Positions 45,900 to 57,212 of a DNA stretch of 64,000 bases are shown piece by piece (the first letter of the stretch is position 1; the number at the start of each line of letters is the position of its first letter). The position numbers and the translations under genes are program-made. The stretch is taken from positions 24,321,716 through 24,385,715 of the forward strand of contig NC_045144.1 in assembly GCF_008831285.2 (NCBI RefSeq), in the 5' to 3' direction. This stretch comes from Nymphaea colorata (taxonomy: Eukaryota; Streptophyta; Magnoliopsida; Nymphaeales; Nymphaeaceae). Below the pieces are notes generated by a model. It had not been told where the DNA came from and did not search any database. It saw only the letters and a program-made list of their open reading frames with translations.

Positions 45900-46177
45900 T
45901 GAAGAAATAGACAAAGAGAGTAACACTCAAGGACTCAGCAAGACCAAGAGTGACTCTTCTTCATTTATCTTTTCTTCTGTAGTTTACAATGACGAGAGAT
46001 ACAGCCATAAAGAGGAAGGAGAAGAAACAACCTCAAAAACATGTAAGAGAGAAAAACGAAAGGTTATCTCTCCATGAACAAAAGAAATACAAATAGAGTA
46101 ACCAATTGGCAATATCTCAATACAAAGAAAGAAGGATGACATCGTTGAAGAGCTCTCCAATCATAACTTGTTTAACA
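45900..46177 (-). repeat. 3' LTR of copia family D
   Basis: Bounded on the + strand by TGAAGAAATAG and TTTAACA, 278 bp. It is followed on the inner side by CTCCCCCTCAAG, which on the - strand is the classic copia purine tract CTTGAGGGGGAG. The LTR start resembles that of family E (TGAAGAAAAGG at 60205), which suggests related families. Confidence 0.8.
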
Positions 46178-46705
46178 CTCCCCCTCAAGTTGAGAATCCG
46201 GGATATCCATGATTCTCAACTTGATCATCTTGGTTAAACTATCTTGTGTGACAGCCTTAGTAATATATCTGCATATTGATCTTCACTCTTCACAAACGTC
46301 GTAGTTATCTCCTTGTTTTGAACTTTCTCTCGCATAAAATATCAATCAACTTTTGCATGTTTTGTTCTTTCAGGAAAAACCAAATTATAGCAAGTGAATC
46401 ACAGCCCAATTGTCACAATACAAATTCATGGGCTTAAATTGTTTGAAGCCAACCTCCTTGAGTATAGATTTAAGCCAAAGAAGTTCACAAGCAATATTAT
46501 CCATGGCTTTATATTTTGCTTCTGCAATTGATCTCGAGATGACGTTTTGCTTCTCGCTTTTTCAAGAAACAAGATTGTTTACAATTGTCATGCAAAACCC
46601 AGTAGTAGACTTTCTATCAGAGTTACTCCCAAACCAATCTGCATTAGTGTAACCTTCAAGTTTCATCTTGCTTTCAATGCCCAGTCTTCTCCTTGGGCCA
46701 CAAGG
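46178..46705 (-). pseudogene. Copia family D RNase H remnant
   Basis: The - strand reads LEGYTNADWFGSNSDRKST then TGFCMTIVNNLVS, the copia RNase H core (GYTDADWAGSxxDRKSTSGYC). It goes on with AEAKYKAMDNIACELLWLKS and YCDNWAVIHL, and then purine tract and LTR. Several stops are present. Upstream pol is missing. The 5' truncation lies near 46690 or just beyond the MITE, where LINE-type sequence takes over. Confidence 0.85.
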
Positions 46706-46713
46706 TTCTCTAT

Positions 46714-46969
46714 TAGGCTTGGGCATCGGGCCTGGGTACCCAAAAAAATCACCCTGGTTGGCCCGACGGGACCCGATTCGGCCCAATTAATTTTTTATTA
46801 TATTTTTATTTAATAATGATATATATTTTTTATTAAAAATGTATTTTATATTCAAAAATTTGTATTTTATATTCAAAAATTATTGTTTTATTTTAACCGG
46901 GCTGGCCCAGGCTTGGGTTTCAGTCATCGGGCCAGCACAGGCCCTCAGGGCAGCCCGATGCCTAACCTA
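46714..46969. mobile_element. 256-bp hAT MITE with perfect 8-bp duplication
   Basis: The ends are TAGGCTTGGGCATCGGGC and, inverted on the right, TAGGTTAGGCATCGGGC. It is flanked by identical TTCTCTAT (46706-46713 and 46970-46977). The middle is very AT-rich and contains a 23-bp direct repeat (TTTGTATTTTATATTCAAAA type). Too short to code, it depends on a hAT transposase supplied elsewhere. Its left tip resembles that of the insertion at 1861. Confidence 0.92.
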
Positions 46970-46977
46970 TTCTCTAT

Positions 46978-48480
46978 ATCAGTTGTTTGCATATTCATAT
47001 TCGTCCATTCCTGTAACATCTCTCCCACTTCACCCTTGGAGTTTTAACAAGAGTCCATCCCTCCTCATTCTGAACTCTTTCATTTATTTCAACCAATGGC
47101 ATCCTTCCTTTCCCAATCACGTTTGCTTCTTTGCTTCCCACCCCTTCCTTCTTACTGAAACTTCTTTCCCCCTTCCTCTTCCCTCCACTTCTCATTTTGG
47201 TGTACCCTTTTTTTACTTCCACTGCACTTCCCTATCTCTTTCTCAGAATTAAAGGCAAATCCAGGAGGTGCATCCGTTTCATTAAGAAATTTAACCCCCT
47301 CTAGAGTACAAAATGGATTAATACAGATGGTCGGGGAGAGATTACCTTTCTGTTTGCTCTTAGCAGGTATTGGGCTCTGATAGTCTACCATGCTAGGCTT
47401 TCCACGGAGGCCTATCTTCAGTTGCTCTCTACCTATTTGTTTATCCTTCCCTTTTATGACTCTCACCTGTGATCTGCGCCCCTTTTCTGCTTCCTTCACC
47501 CACACGATTATCCACCATTCTGATATTTTCCCAAGGGTTGACAATTAATCCAGCAACCTAGCACATATGGTGAAGCTCTGCACCTGTGACAATAGGTTAT
47601 TTTCAATTCATATGCAATTACTTGCTTGTAGATTTCCTTATCCGACACCCTCATATTCACCACTGGAATCCGCTGAAAGCCCACTAGAATCTCCTCCCCT
47701 ATCTACCCCACACTTTTGTGCATTTGTCTTCCGCTACAAAACGTCCCCCCATTCCCTTCACCCCCTTTGAATGCATATTCAGTCCATAGATGAACAGGCA
47801 GATTCGGTAACTGAATCCATAAGTGCATCAACTGAGATTCCTTGTCTTTAGTTCTTCACCTGGTTTCCAGTGGCTCACAACCAATATTCATTTATCCACC
47901 GACTAGGCTCCTGCCTCAACACGATACGTAGCTCATCTTTTGAATCAGCCCTAATCAAGAATCTTCGATTCCCTGCACTGAAAATTTAGGATTCTTGATC
48001 ATCGGCCATTGTTTATGAAGCAATTCGAAAACAAAATTGAAGTCCAGGCCCAGCCGGGAAACACATCCAAGCAGCCCTGCCACCGCAGCAAATCCAAAAC
48101 ATTCTGCGAGTTTTTCATATGCATCTTGATGGAATGATATCATAGGCCCTCATCAGTTAACTCTACTTGTGCTTCAGGAATTTCATCTAAGGATGGCTTT
48201 TCTAGTTTTTCAACCACGTCCGCGCAGCTATGGCCATTCCTTTCTCCAATCCTTCCCCTTCTTCCGGTGGTCGAGGATCATCCCACAAAATCCCATCTAG
48301 GGCTAGAGCCTTCCCAAAGCAAGCTCTCGACTTCCTTTTCAAGTGTGTGCCAGTCCAATGACAGGAAGGTTATAAAGATGAAAACTACGAACCATGATTT
48401 CACCTCTAGAGGTAGGGAGGGTATGGTCCAGATTAAGGAAGGGGTGCTTTTTGTCTTTGTCCACAATTCCATTTAAAAGG
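46978..48480 (-). pseudogene. LINE-type ORF1 (DUF4283 / zinc knuckle) remnant
   Basis: Reverse-strand pieces: DSKDELRIVLRQEPSRW (about 47910), HWKPGEELKTRNLS, LWIQLPNLPVHLWTEYAF (about 47790), GRFVAEDKCTKVW, VGFQRIPVVNMRVSDK, and YELKITYCHRCRA (about 47580), which is the start of a zinc knuckle. This is the DUF4283 plus CCHC layout of plant LINE ORF1 proteins, an RNA-binding gag-like role. A Lys/Arg-rich C-terminal part follows (EKGRRSQVRVIKGKDKQIGR). Stops and shifts abound. The 5' part (48480-48200) is less certain. Confidence 0.7.
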
Positions 48481-49469
48481 AAGTACTTAATGAGGTGATT
48501 GAGTCGCCATTCAAGCTAGGCAGTTGACCATGAACAATGCAATATTATCATTTGTGGCTTACTGACACTTACAAGTGACATTTTGTCCAAGCCATTTGAA
48601 ACCCTTCACTGGCATTTCTTCTCTACCATGGCAACCCAACCATGACGTACTTTTTTGGAGGTGGTGCGATTGAAAGCCCCTTCATTGATGTCCTCTAGAA
48701 GCCATAAAAAAGCAATAGAGGCACTCTATGAGTGCCACCAAAGGATTTAATTGATACATTGTCTTTTCCATAGAAGGTTCCTATTTTGGCATTTGTGGTA
48801 TATATAAATATTGCGATTAAGCATGAGTCACTAGACTTTCTGCTAAGGTTTGCGCAGCATCCTGCCCATAAATGGTTTCAGATTTTCAGTGACACTTGAT
48901 AGGTTCTATTGAGGATCAGTATTGTTGTTGTATCTTATTTTGTAAAGAGTTGGCATTTAGTTCGTGCCCACTTTCCATAACAATGTTTTGTTCTAGGAAT
49001 TGTTAATGGAAAACACATTTTAAAACTAATAGCATTAAAAGTACAAATAAAATTAAAGCAAACATGAAAATGAGTAGAGGTAAGATAGTAGTTGATGAAA
49101 AATTGACCTTATCTGTATGACAAACAATTTCTCAAACATTATTTAAAACATATAAAACGCACTGGGAAAAAGATAAAACAATGTTAAACATGAAAGAATC
49201 AACTATGAAGCCTTGAACATTTTATTCGCTACTAAAGACGGTGGAGCGGGTAGATGATGACTCCTCAACACCCAAAAGAAGAAGAACAAAAGCAAGAAAA
49301 AATATCGAACTTAGGTAAGTAGTACAGATCATAGACACGTTTCGGCAAGCCAAGCATACACAGCTTCGAGTGGAGAAACGGCAGAGGGATAAGCAAGATG
49401 GCTCGAACTCGGCTCCAAAGAATAACTGAGGTGATAGAGCTTGTTCAAGTATGTGTTCTTGTTCAAGTG
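48481..49469. other. Non-coding interval
   Basis: No gene is recognised. A reverse frame near 49330-49430 reads SSSHLAYPSAVSPLEAVYAW and is unidentified. Just before the LTR, CTTGTTCAAGT recurs at about 49439 and 49458, and again inside the LTR at about 49500. Confidence 0.5.
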
Positions 49470-49778
49470 TGTTGAGGTTACAGCAGCAGAAAGGTGACCT
49501 TGTTCAAGTCTGTGTCTACGCAACAGGGACAACACCACCATCGGTAGTATGAGTGGAGAGGAGGAAGAAGAAGAAATGTAGTTTTTCAGGTTTGCTTCTA
49601 AGAGGCGCAGGTTTGGTTAATCCTAAGCATAAGATAAGCTGGGCTTTTATAGACCGCCTCCTAGGTTTCTCTAATGCCGAGCAACGGACGGTTACAGCTA
49701 GAGAGATTAATGGGCAGTTTTCTTATTTAATCTTGTAACTGCAAATGTAGAGATAGGGCTCAGGGCTACTATCCAACA
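49470..49778 (-). repeat. 3' LTR of the LARD-like element
   Basis: 309 bp. It lacks the short internal tandem duplication present in the other LTR and otherwise aligns throughout (for example AAGATAAGCTGGGCTTTTAT, then TAGAGATAGGGCTCAGG). Confidence 0.88.
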
Positions 49779-49790
49779 TCTCCCACTTGG
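49779..49790 (-). promoter_or_regulatory. Polypurine tract of the LARD-like element
   Basis: On the - strand CCAAGTGGGAGA immediately precedes the LTR's TGTTGGATAG. This is the usual copia plus-strand priming tract. Confidence 0.75.
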
Positions 49791-52700
49791 CCGTGAAATT
49801 GTCAGATTGCTTCCACAAATTGTGGGTTTCCTTAATATTTAGTTACAAGGTTTTCTACGATTGGTTTATCAAACTTGAATTTTCATTCAAGGTTTGTAGC
49901 AAGATTTTCCTTTCAGTGGTTTTCCATCGCAGCCTTTTAAGTATTCAATATATTTCACATTAGTTTTTCCATGCACAAGTATTTCCATCGACATGTTAAA
50001 ACATAGTCCCATGTGGACCACAAGCTTTATAAAAAAACATCAAGAATTCTCTTGATAATAATGTTAGTAATCATGTAAGCATTTGAAACGTTCATGTTTA
50101 TGAAGTCCGCCTGGATACTTTTCAACCACCTCACAAAGAGGCAAACCAGGATGTTCTTAGCCCCATATGGGCTACATGCTTGGCAAATAAATCATTAAGA
50201 ATTCCTTTTGTTAAAAATGCTAGCAATTATATGAATATATCTTTTGTTTCATTCATATATCTGAAAACATTTAACTACTATAAAACAAGGCCAATTTGGA
50301 CTTTTTTAATGTATACGGACAAGCTAAATTAGAAGCTTGTATCAAATCACACACTAATATACATCGAAAGCGAAGGGTATATATTTCCTTTTATTGTATT
50401 CCATAATTACTTAATTCCTTTAACAATAGGAGTTCCAAAACATTCATTCTAAATTCATGAAATACATAATCATATGACAAAAACATGTATTTGCTTTCAA
50501 ACAGAGCAAAGGCTGTACTTTTCAAATGTTTACATAGTCATAAGCTTCATTAGCAATGCCTAATCTTTATCATGACTATTTAAAAGAATGAACAATTAAC
50601 AAATAGTCTATCATACAAGCACTTTTCATCTTGTATAGTTTTCATCAATATACTCTTTCATGGAAAGAATTTCATTTAATTCATCATTCATATTTAAATC
50701 ATAATAAGCAAATAAATCGCTTACTGTCATGTCAGATTTGTCAAGTATTTCATAAAGTTCAACACATAGTTCCACTATTAAATGCATAGAACAACAAGTC
50801 AAACATTGTCATTCAAGTATTCCAAATATATATATTCAAATCTAAATCAAAGCTGTATGTAAGGTGGATTCAAGCAATAAATAGATCTCATTTCAAAAGC
50901 CACATGAATATAAAGATTTAGATTATATTAGCATAGATCTAAACTAGTAAGATCCACAATACAACTAATGTGAATTTAAAACACATGATCTTCATTGAAA
51001 TATTATACAATACAATTCAACAACCATATTTGGATCAATGCTAACCCATCTCTCTTTTGAGAAAGACAAGTTATCATGTACTAGCACTTTAGTGCCATAA
51101 AGCTTCAAATAAATACATTCTTACCAATATAAATTTGGTCCAAGAGTGTTATATTACATCTCATGAGCATGCATTAAAAAACAAGTTCATTTTCCTAAGA
51201 AAGAGAATCAAATGAAGCTTTATTCAATAGTTCTCTAGAATAACCTTTGAATCTAGAATGGCAACACATATTACAATATGATCATATCCAAAGGCAAACA
51301 TGATAACATATATTGGAACCAAAGCAAACAAGATATGAATTTTTTCCACATATCCAAACAAGTCAATTTAGATCAGAAGCTAAACTTTATGTAATGTGGA
51401 TTTCATGAGTTCAAATATAGAAATTCGGATCATATCAACATAGATCCAAACACAACAATAAGAAAAGATAACAAATATCTTGTCCCAAAAGTCAATCTAG
51501 TTCTCTTAATCAACACTAAAGATTTTTCTTTTTCTTACCTTTAATATGATGCAAATCTAAATTCAAACACGTAGTCATCTCTGATAAGAACGAGTAAAAT
51601 TTTCATGTGCTAGAACTTTTACCACAAGAGATCTTCAAATAAAACATTTCATTAGTATGGCTTTCATCATGCTTAAGAGTGTTACCTTACAAAAGGCAAA
51701 CATGATGATATATTGGATTCAATGTAAGTACGGGTATTTGGTGCCAATGACACAAACAAGTTAACTTGGATACAATTCTATCATGAACCGAGCACAATGC
51801 CATATGGATCTTACCATGTCTAAGAGTGTTGATTTACACCTCTCTCTATTCCAATGGACAATAATATAATCATCCATTTTAACTATGATAAACATACAAT
51901 AATGTGATCTTTGTCTTAGGAATATTCTTTCATAAGGAGCAAAAAAAATTGTCTTTTAGCACTCTAGTTCTACTCACTCAGAAATTGTACAACTTGTAAA
52001 AACATTAGATCTAGAAATCAATGCATATCATAATATGTTTAGATCTAATATAAAGAAGATCTTGACCCTAAGTAAAAGGTATAAACGAGTCAAATCAGAT
52101 CATGCTCCAAAAAGGTGTAGCGTTTACCGTGAGATCCAAATTCAACAGCCAAATGGATATATAAAACAAAAATTTGGTCATAACTAATATTAGCATGGAG
52201 CCAAATACTGATGATGAATATCCATAAAGCATGCATAATAGCATATATCTGAACCAATATAAATAGGATATGGATTTTTAACCAATATCCAAGCAAATTC
52301 AGAACTTCAAGAATATAAGTTTTAACATATATGGATCAAACCTCAACGACATCCAACCATAAAATAGATATGGGTGTGCAACATGTAGAGATCCAAAATA
52401 CAAAGTGGATAATAGTCAGATCCAAAACCCAAAAGCTCACGGCATCCACATCATAACAATAACAGATCCAGATATAATAATACCCACAACATAACCAATA
52501 TTGATTTGAACAATAAAAACATATTTCACTTCAAATAATATAAACCTTGATTCAATAAAAACATTCAAATGTAACCAGAATTCTAGTTAGTAAAAGAGAC
52601 TGACATTTCTTATCAATTTCATTTCACTGTGTTCGTTTTTCTTTATATCAACACATCCAGATCCAACACCATTTCAATTCTCTTCGAGTCAAGGCCATAG

Positions 52701-53500
52701 GACATACTATGATGTCTGTTTTGCAAGATGCAGTGACACATTTACTCATCACATTCAAATTCACTAAGTTTATTGAAAATGTATCACATAAAAGTGAAGA
52801 CAGACCTCCTTTTGGAGAGCACCTAAAAGAATAAAAATATTCTTGATTTTACATGCACAAATCTATGCCGATAGGAGAACCATTATTTGTTGCATTGATT
52901 TTCATACTCCTTCATTTTATGTGCAAACACGTAAAATAATAAAATTACATAAGCATATATGTATGTTGCTAACCATTTTCCAACCTTGCACAATTCTAAG
53001 GCTCCCACTCTTTGAAGTCATTTCTAAACTAATTTTCATGACAAGTAGAGAACAATAATATAGGGAAAGCAACAAAGAGAATAACACATCATAAGATCTT
53101 CTATAACATTCTAAAGTATCACTTAAAACAAGGAAAACTCAATATTAAATTTTAGACCGTGAGTTTTCCCTTCTCATTTTCAAAGTTATTTTCGAAATTC
53201 TTTTTCTACAATTTTTAATAAGCTTGAGGGTACCTTTATGCAATTGTACATAAAATCTCTGTTTTCCGCCGAAATTGCAAAACAATTTTTTGGAAACCTC
53301 TTTTAGCAATTTATAATAACTCTGAGGGTATCACAAAGCAATTTCATATAAAATCCTCTGTTTTTGCTGAAATTAACTTTCGCGAGCCTCTTTTTGAAAA
53401 TTTTTTAGCAAAAACATCGTGGCATAAATTTATGAAAAATTCGATAGCGTTTGTGCAATAATGTGGAAATGGTGGACTAATTTTCTAATTTTCAAAATTT
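49791..53500. other. AT-rich, repetitive interior of the LARD-like element
   Basis: There is no coding domain in 3.7 kb. The stretch 50840-51340 resembles 51360-51880 in block order: ATGTAA(G/T)GTGGATT, AACATAGATC(C/T)AAAC, ATCATGT(A/G)CTAG, CTTCAAATAAA and AAGAGTGTTA. This implies an old tandem duplication of about 520 bp. Variants of AGATCCAAA are scattered to about 52500. Confidence 0.6.
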
Positions 53501-53589
53501 GGGTATAAAATCCCCTTTCGAACTAGTTTTTCTCATTTTTCGCTTGATCTTCTCTCTCCTCGAACTTCTCTCTCCACTTTTTGCTCGTC

Positions 53590-54080
53590 GCTGCTCTTAC
53601 CAACGCCGCCGCTGCCGTGAGGAAGGTGACCTCCTCTGCTTCCTGTCGCAAGGAAGATGCCCGGAGCAGCTGTCCAACGAGCAGCGAGGAAGCCCTTTTC
53701 CATCACATTGGGGTTTTGGGTCGCGGCAAGGACAAATAACAAAAAGGCTTCGGCAGGCGACTGCCAACGCCCACCTCACTGTTATGGCACTGGTCAAGAG
53801 CAAGATTATGAGCAAAGATGCAAATAATGCCACCATGTTAGCTATCAGAAACCACTGGAAGGCATGAATGTCGCTATAGATTGCAGTCCCAGCGACATGC
53901 CAATCTTCGTCCGATGTCTCAATGGGTGCTGCAGCGGTGCTGGAGCTTGCCGATCCAATATTGCCATCCAGCCAGAAGCCACTGGAGGGCTGAGGGCGGC
54001 CTGGTAAGTGAGCGTTGCTATCAACACGCTCCCAACCATCATGGCGCCTCGCTTCTCGCCTAGTTCTATCCTGGTGAGTT
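53590..54080 (-). pseudogene. Captured ankyrin-type PGG-domain exon
   Basis: The - strand reads GEKRGAMMVGSVLIATLTYQ then AALSPP, and after a one-base shift SGFWLDG, then DEDWHVAGTAIY and HAFQWFLIANMVALFASL, LIILLLTSA. This is the PGG membrane domain found at the C-terminus of plant ankyrin-repeat proteins (ACD6/ITN1 type): helix, PPGGxW loop, AGxxI, FxxFLxxNxxAFxASLxIIxLL. A splice-acceptor-like CACCAG precedes GATAGAACTAGG at about 54075. No ankyrin repeats are present. The GC content is much higher than its surroundings. It lies inside an LTR element in that element's sense orientation, so retro-capture of a host transcript or DNA piece is likely. Confidence 0.78.
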
Positions 54081-54264
54081 ACACTATTGGGTTTCCGTTC
54101 TTCTTTATTAATAAGGGACAAAGTTGTGATCTTTATTTTTCGTCTTGATACAGAATAAAAAAGAAGTTGGATGAGCAAAGAAGCTCTCAAACCGTCGGAC
54201 TAGGGTCTGGTATCGTCACCGGAAAAAGGAACAGCGACTGAATCTTCGGCTGCGACAGAGAGAA

Positions 54265-54420
54265 ATGGTGAGGGTTCCTCCTCCATTCTTAGAGGACCCA
54301 ACCGACTTTTTGGTTTCTGACGCTCAGGCAGTTGTTGAGTCTGTCGGAAAAAAGGAAGAGGCAAAGCCTCTGTCTCTTCACGTCAGTGGGTTTGATAAAA
54401 AAAACTGTCCAAGGTATTTT
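54265..54420 (+). pseudogene. Exon-like fragment, possible second captured gene
   Basis: An open frame begins MVRVPPPFLEDPTDFLVSDA and continues to LHVSGFDKKNCPR, then AAG/GTATTTTC, a plausible splice donor, followed by pyrimidine-rich intron-like sequence. The 80 bp before the Met resemble a 5' untranslated leader and are GC-richer than their surroundings. I do not recognise the protein. It lies on the strand opposite the PGG fragment, about 185 bp away, so the two would derive from divergent or rearranged donor sequences. Confidence 0.4.
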
Positions 54421-54652
54421 CTTCCCTCTCTCGTGTGCGTGTGCGTTCTCAGGTAGACCCTCGACGAGGGTCTAATTTCCCTCCATTAGTTAAAACTACT
54501 CATGCGAGTAATACTCCTATCATACTGCAAGTTACATAATCTAGCATGCTGCAGGATTTTTTTTTTATGCATCGATTTATATCATTCTGGCATGCTAGTG
54601 GTGTTTATCGACTCAAAGGTACTCACCTGCTTCAGGCAATTTTCATCTCCTA

Positions 54653-54666
54653 CACTCTGATACCAA
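54653..54666 (-). promoter_or_regulatory. Primer binding site of the LARD-like element
   Basis: On the - strand TTGGTATCAGAGTG lies directly next to the LTR's ...TCCAACA end. It matches the plant initiator-Met tRNA 3' end complement except at its last positions. Confidence 0.8.
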
Positions 54667-55034
54667 TGTTGGAGTTACAACAATGGAAAGGCGACCTTGT
54701 TCATGTATGTGTCTGCGGAACATGGACACCAGCCCAACGGCAGTATGAGCGGAGAGGAAGAAGAAGAAGAAATATAGTTTTTCGGGTTTGCTTCTAGGGG
54801 GCACAGGTTTGGTTAGTCTCACGATTTACCCTAAGCATAAGATAAGCTGGGCTTTTATAGACTGCTACCTAGGGTTTCCCATTGCCCAGCAACAGACGAT
54901 TATGGCTAGAGAGGTTAATGGGCAGTTTTCTTATTTAATCTTGTAACTAGTTTTCTTATTTAATCTTGTAACTGCAAGTGGGCCCTATTGCAGTTACAAG
55001 ATGTAAAGATAGGGCTCAGGACCTCTATCCAACA
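54667..55034 (-). repeat. 5' LTR of the LARD-like element
   Basis: 368 bp, longer than its partner mainly because the unit TTTTCTTATTTAATCTTGTA plus ACT(A/G)G occurs twice in tandem at about 54927-54980, together with a short extra segment containing TGCAGTTACAAG near 55000. Confidence 0.88.
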
Positions 55035-55905
55035 AATTGCGGCATGCTTGGCCATAATTAGGCACAGCTTGTGAACAGAGCATGCCCATCTTCAGCACAA
55101 GCTCTGCTTCCTCCACAACATAGCTGTTCCCAAGCCTTTTGTCGATGGCATCCAATATCCGTCCATCCTTCCACAGAGAGTGGACAAACTCCATCTGAAT
55201 CACCTCGACACAGGACCTCTCTGACTCGATAGGCCTCCTTCCACATGCCACCTCCAGGAGCAAACAGCAGAAGAGTAGACATCGGAGCACGTTGTGGACT
55301 TGTAGGCGCAGGAGTGCTCCGGGGCCATGTACCCAAAACTCCCAACGATTTTGGTTGTCTTGGGGTCAGCCCCATTCTCATAGAGTAAGCCCAAAATCAC
55401 TGAACCTGCCGTTTAGATTGTCATCCAACAACACGTTACTGGCTTAACATCTTTGTGCACAACTACTTACTCCCACTCTTCATGCGATACAATAGGCTGA
55501 AAGCAATTCCCTTGAGAATGTTGTACCTGTGTTACCAAATCTGGCTTTTTCCCTTCACTTCAAAAGAAAACTGTCCAAACTACCTTTTGGCATGAATTCA
55601 TAGATGAGGAGCAGGTCTTCATCTTGTCTACACCAACCCTGCAACTGAACTAGGTTTTTGTGTTTCATCCTTCCCAAGCTCAATACTTATGCCACAAACT
55701 ACCTCATCCCCTGCTTTGAGCCACGTGATACTCTCTTGACTGCAACTTTCATTTGGCTTTTGGGCAGCACACCTTTGTTGACATTGCCAATGCCTCATTT
55801 CCCCAAATCCTGCCTGAATCCTTTAGTTGCCATGTAGAGTTCCTTGTATGGGAATCTATGTGGGTAGCAAACCTCCCATCCTTCTATCTTTTTGATGTTA
55901 GCTAA
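55035..55905 (-). pseudogene. LecRK-2 pseudogene: kinase domain
   Basis: This closely resembles the LecRK-1 kinase. Down the - strand: KIEGWEVCYPHRFPYKELYM then ATKGF (about 55890-55820); [29 protein letters not shown] and LLLIYEFMP (about 55600-55690); NVLLDDNLNGRFSDFGL, with the DFG kept; GADPKTTKIVGSFGYMAPEH (about 55340), with the APE site kept; then RILDAIDKRLGNSYVVEEAE and LVLKMGMLCSQ. The catalytic HRD is damaged (reads as AQRC). It stops at 55035 against an LTR, losing the last 80 or so residues. A hAT transposon separates it from its membrane segment. Confidence 0.88.
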
Positions 55906-55913
55906 GTCACATG
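55906..55913. repeat. Probable target duplication of the hAT element, left
   Basis: GTCACATG here and GTGACATA at 59805-59812 agree at six of eight positions, flanking sequence that is collinear LecRK when removed. The decay fits an old insertion. Confidence 0.5.
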
Positions 55914-57212
55914 GGTGCGCCATTTCTGGACCCGTACCCGCGTCGACACGATGGGGGTGTGGGTCGGGTGCTAGGAGTAGGTTTTTGTGCACCCAAACTT
56001 GTCAAACGCGAGTCGGGTGCAGTCAGCTGCACCTGACATAAATCGTCTTTTTTGGAAGCGCACCTGACTCGTGTCAAATGCGAGTCGTGTGCAGTCAAAC
56101 CGCACCATGTCCTTTTCTATCCATTTTTGAGGTTTTTTTTATTTTTAACACGTAGGGCATGATCGACGCTTCTCTCTCTCTACGCTATGACTCTCCCTCT
56201 TTCCTCTGCGACACTGCTCTCTCTCTCTAGGCTGCGTCTGGCGACTAGCGATCAAAGAACTCCATCCGCGACCGGTGCCTACTGCTCCTTCAATCTCCGA
56301 TTTCTACCTCCATCCTTCTATCTTTCCACTTCTTTTTCACTAACGATCTGCGCTGGATTTTAGGAAGATAAACTCTCTGTCTCACTCTTTGCAGTGTGTT
56401 TTTCTTTTAATTGTTTGATTATGATATCATGCTCTTTGCAGCGTATTTTTCTTTCCACTTCTTTTTATTATGCGATTCTAATATTATCATCTCGTCTAGT
56501 GCAACAGTGTGTATTTTTCTCTGTTTTAGTGTGTTGTTCTCTGTTTTATTGTGTTGTTTATGTTTTTGTAATAGTGATGCAACTTGATGGTTTGTCTATA
56601 TGGTCAGTCGAGAGAGGTTTTCTTAGAGAGACTTCATATTATTAGGTAGCTAAGTGGCTTTGTACTATTCTGTTATTCTTAGGTTTTTATTTTCCTGCTT
56701 TATCTAGCAAAACATTTTGAATGTCTTAATGCATGCTTTCTATGACTTACATTTTCTTTTTGCATATCATAGCTAAAGGCAGCATCACTAATTTTTCTTA
56801 GCTTGCTTTATCTTTAGTTATACTGCTCACTGTACCCTATTCACTTTAGTTGTGATTTTGTGAAATTTTCTTAAGTTCTATTCTTACTATAGTGGTAAAT
56901 GCCATGTTTTTCTCTAGTTTTTTAGATTCTTCGACTTGCTGAAAGCCTGATGCCATAATAAAATGTGCATACTACATGCTCATATAGTCATATCTTGTTT
57001 GTATAACAAAATCATGGTTGCATGCTAAGTTGTCTGACTCTAAATCAATAGCCGGACACAAGTTAGTCATGGTCTAAACTCTAAAGCTAGTTGATGATGA
57101 TTAAAGTATGCAGACTATCTATTCTTAATTGAACTAAAATTGTGCAACTGACCCATTAAATTTGTTATATTTGAAATTTTCATGTTGAACTTTGAAGGTA
57201 AAACCATAAAAG

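Larger units (their letters stand above)
49470..55034 (-). mobile_element. Non-autonomous LTR element (LARD-like) carrying host-gene fragments
   Basis: LTRs at 49470-49778 and 54667-55034 share their whole length (TGTTG(A/G)(A/G)GTTACA...ATCCAACA). Orientation is fixed by TTGGTATCAGAGTG, a tRNA-iMet type primer site inside the right LTR, and by the purine tract AAGTGGGAGA inside the left LTR, so the element reads right to left. Flanking 5-mers AAGTG and AATTG match 4/5. The 4.9-kb interior has no gag, protease, integrase or RT that I can find. Instead it holds a PGG-domain exon on the element's sense strand, an exon-like fragment on the other strand, and long AT-rich repeats. It would need enzymes from another copia-like element. 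Confidence 0.85.

Noticed and set aside
49329-49541. Continuation of the LecRK-2 C-terminus left of the LARD-like element
   Set aside because: The frame there (SSSHLAYPSAVSPLEAV) does not match the LecRK-1 tail. If the tail existed, it has been lost or moved.
53499-53867. 122-codon forward ORF
   Set aside because: It is the antisense shadow of the PGG-domain fragment.
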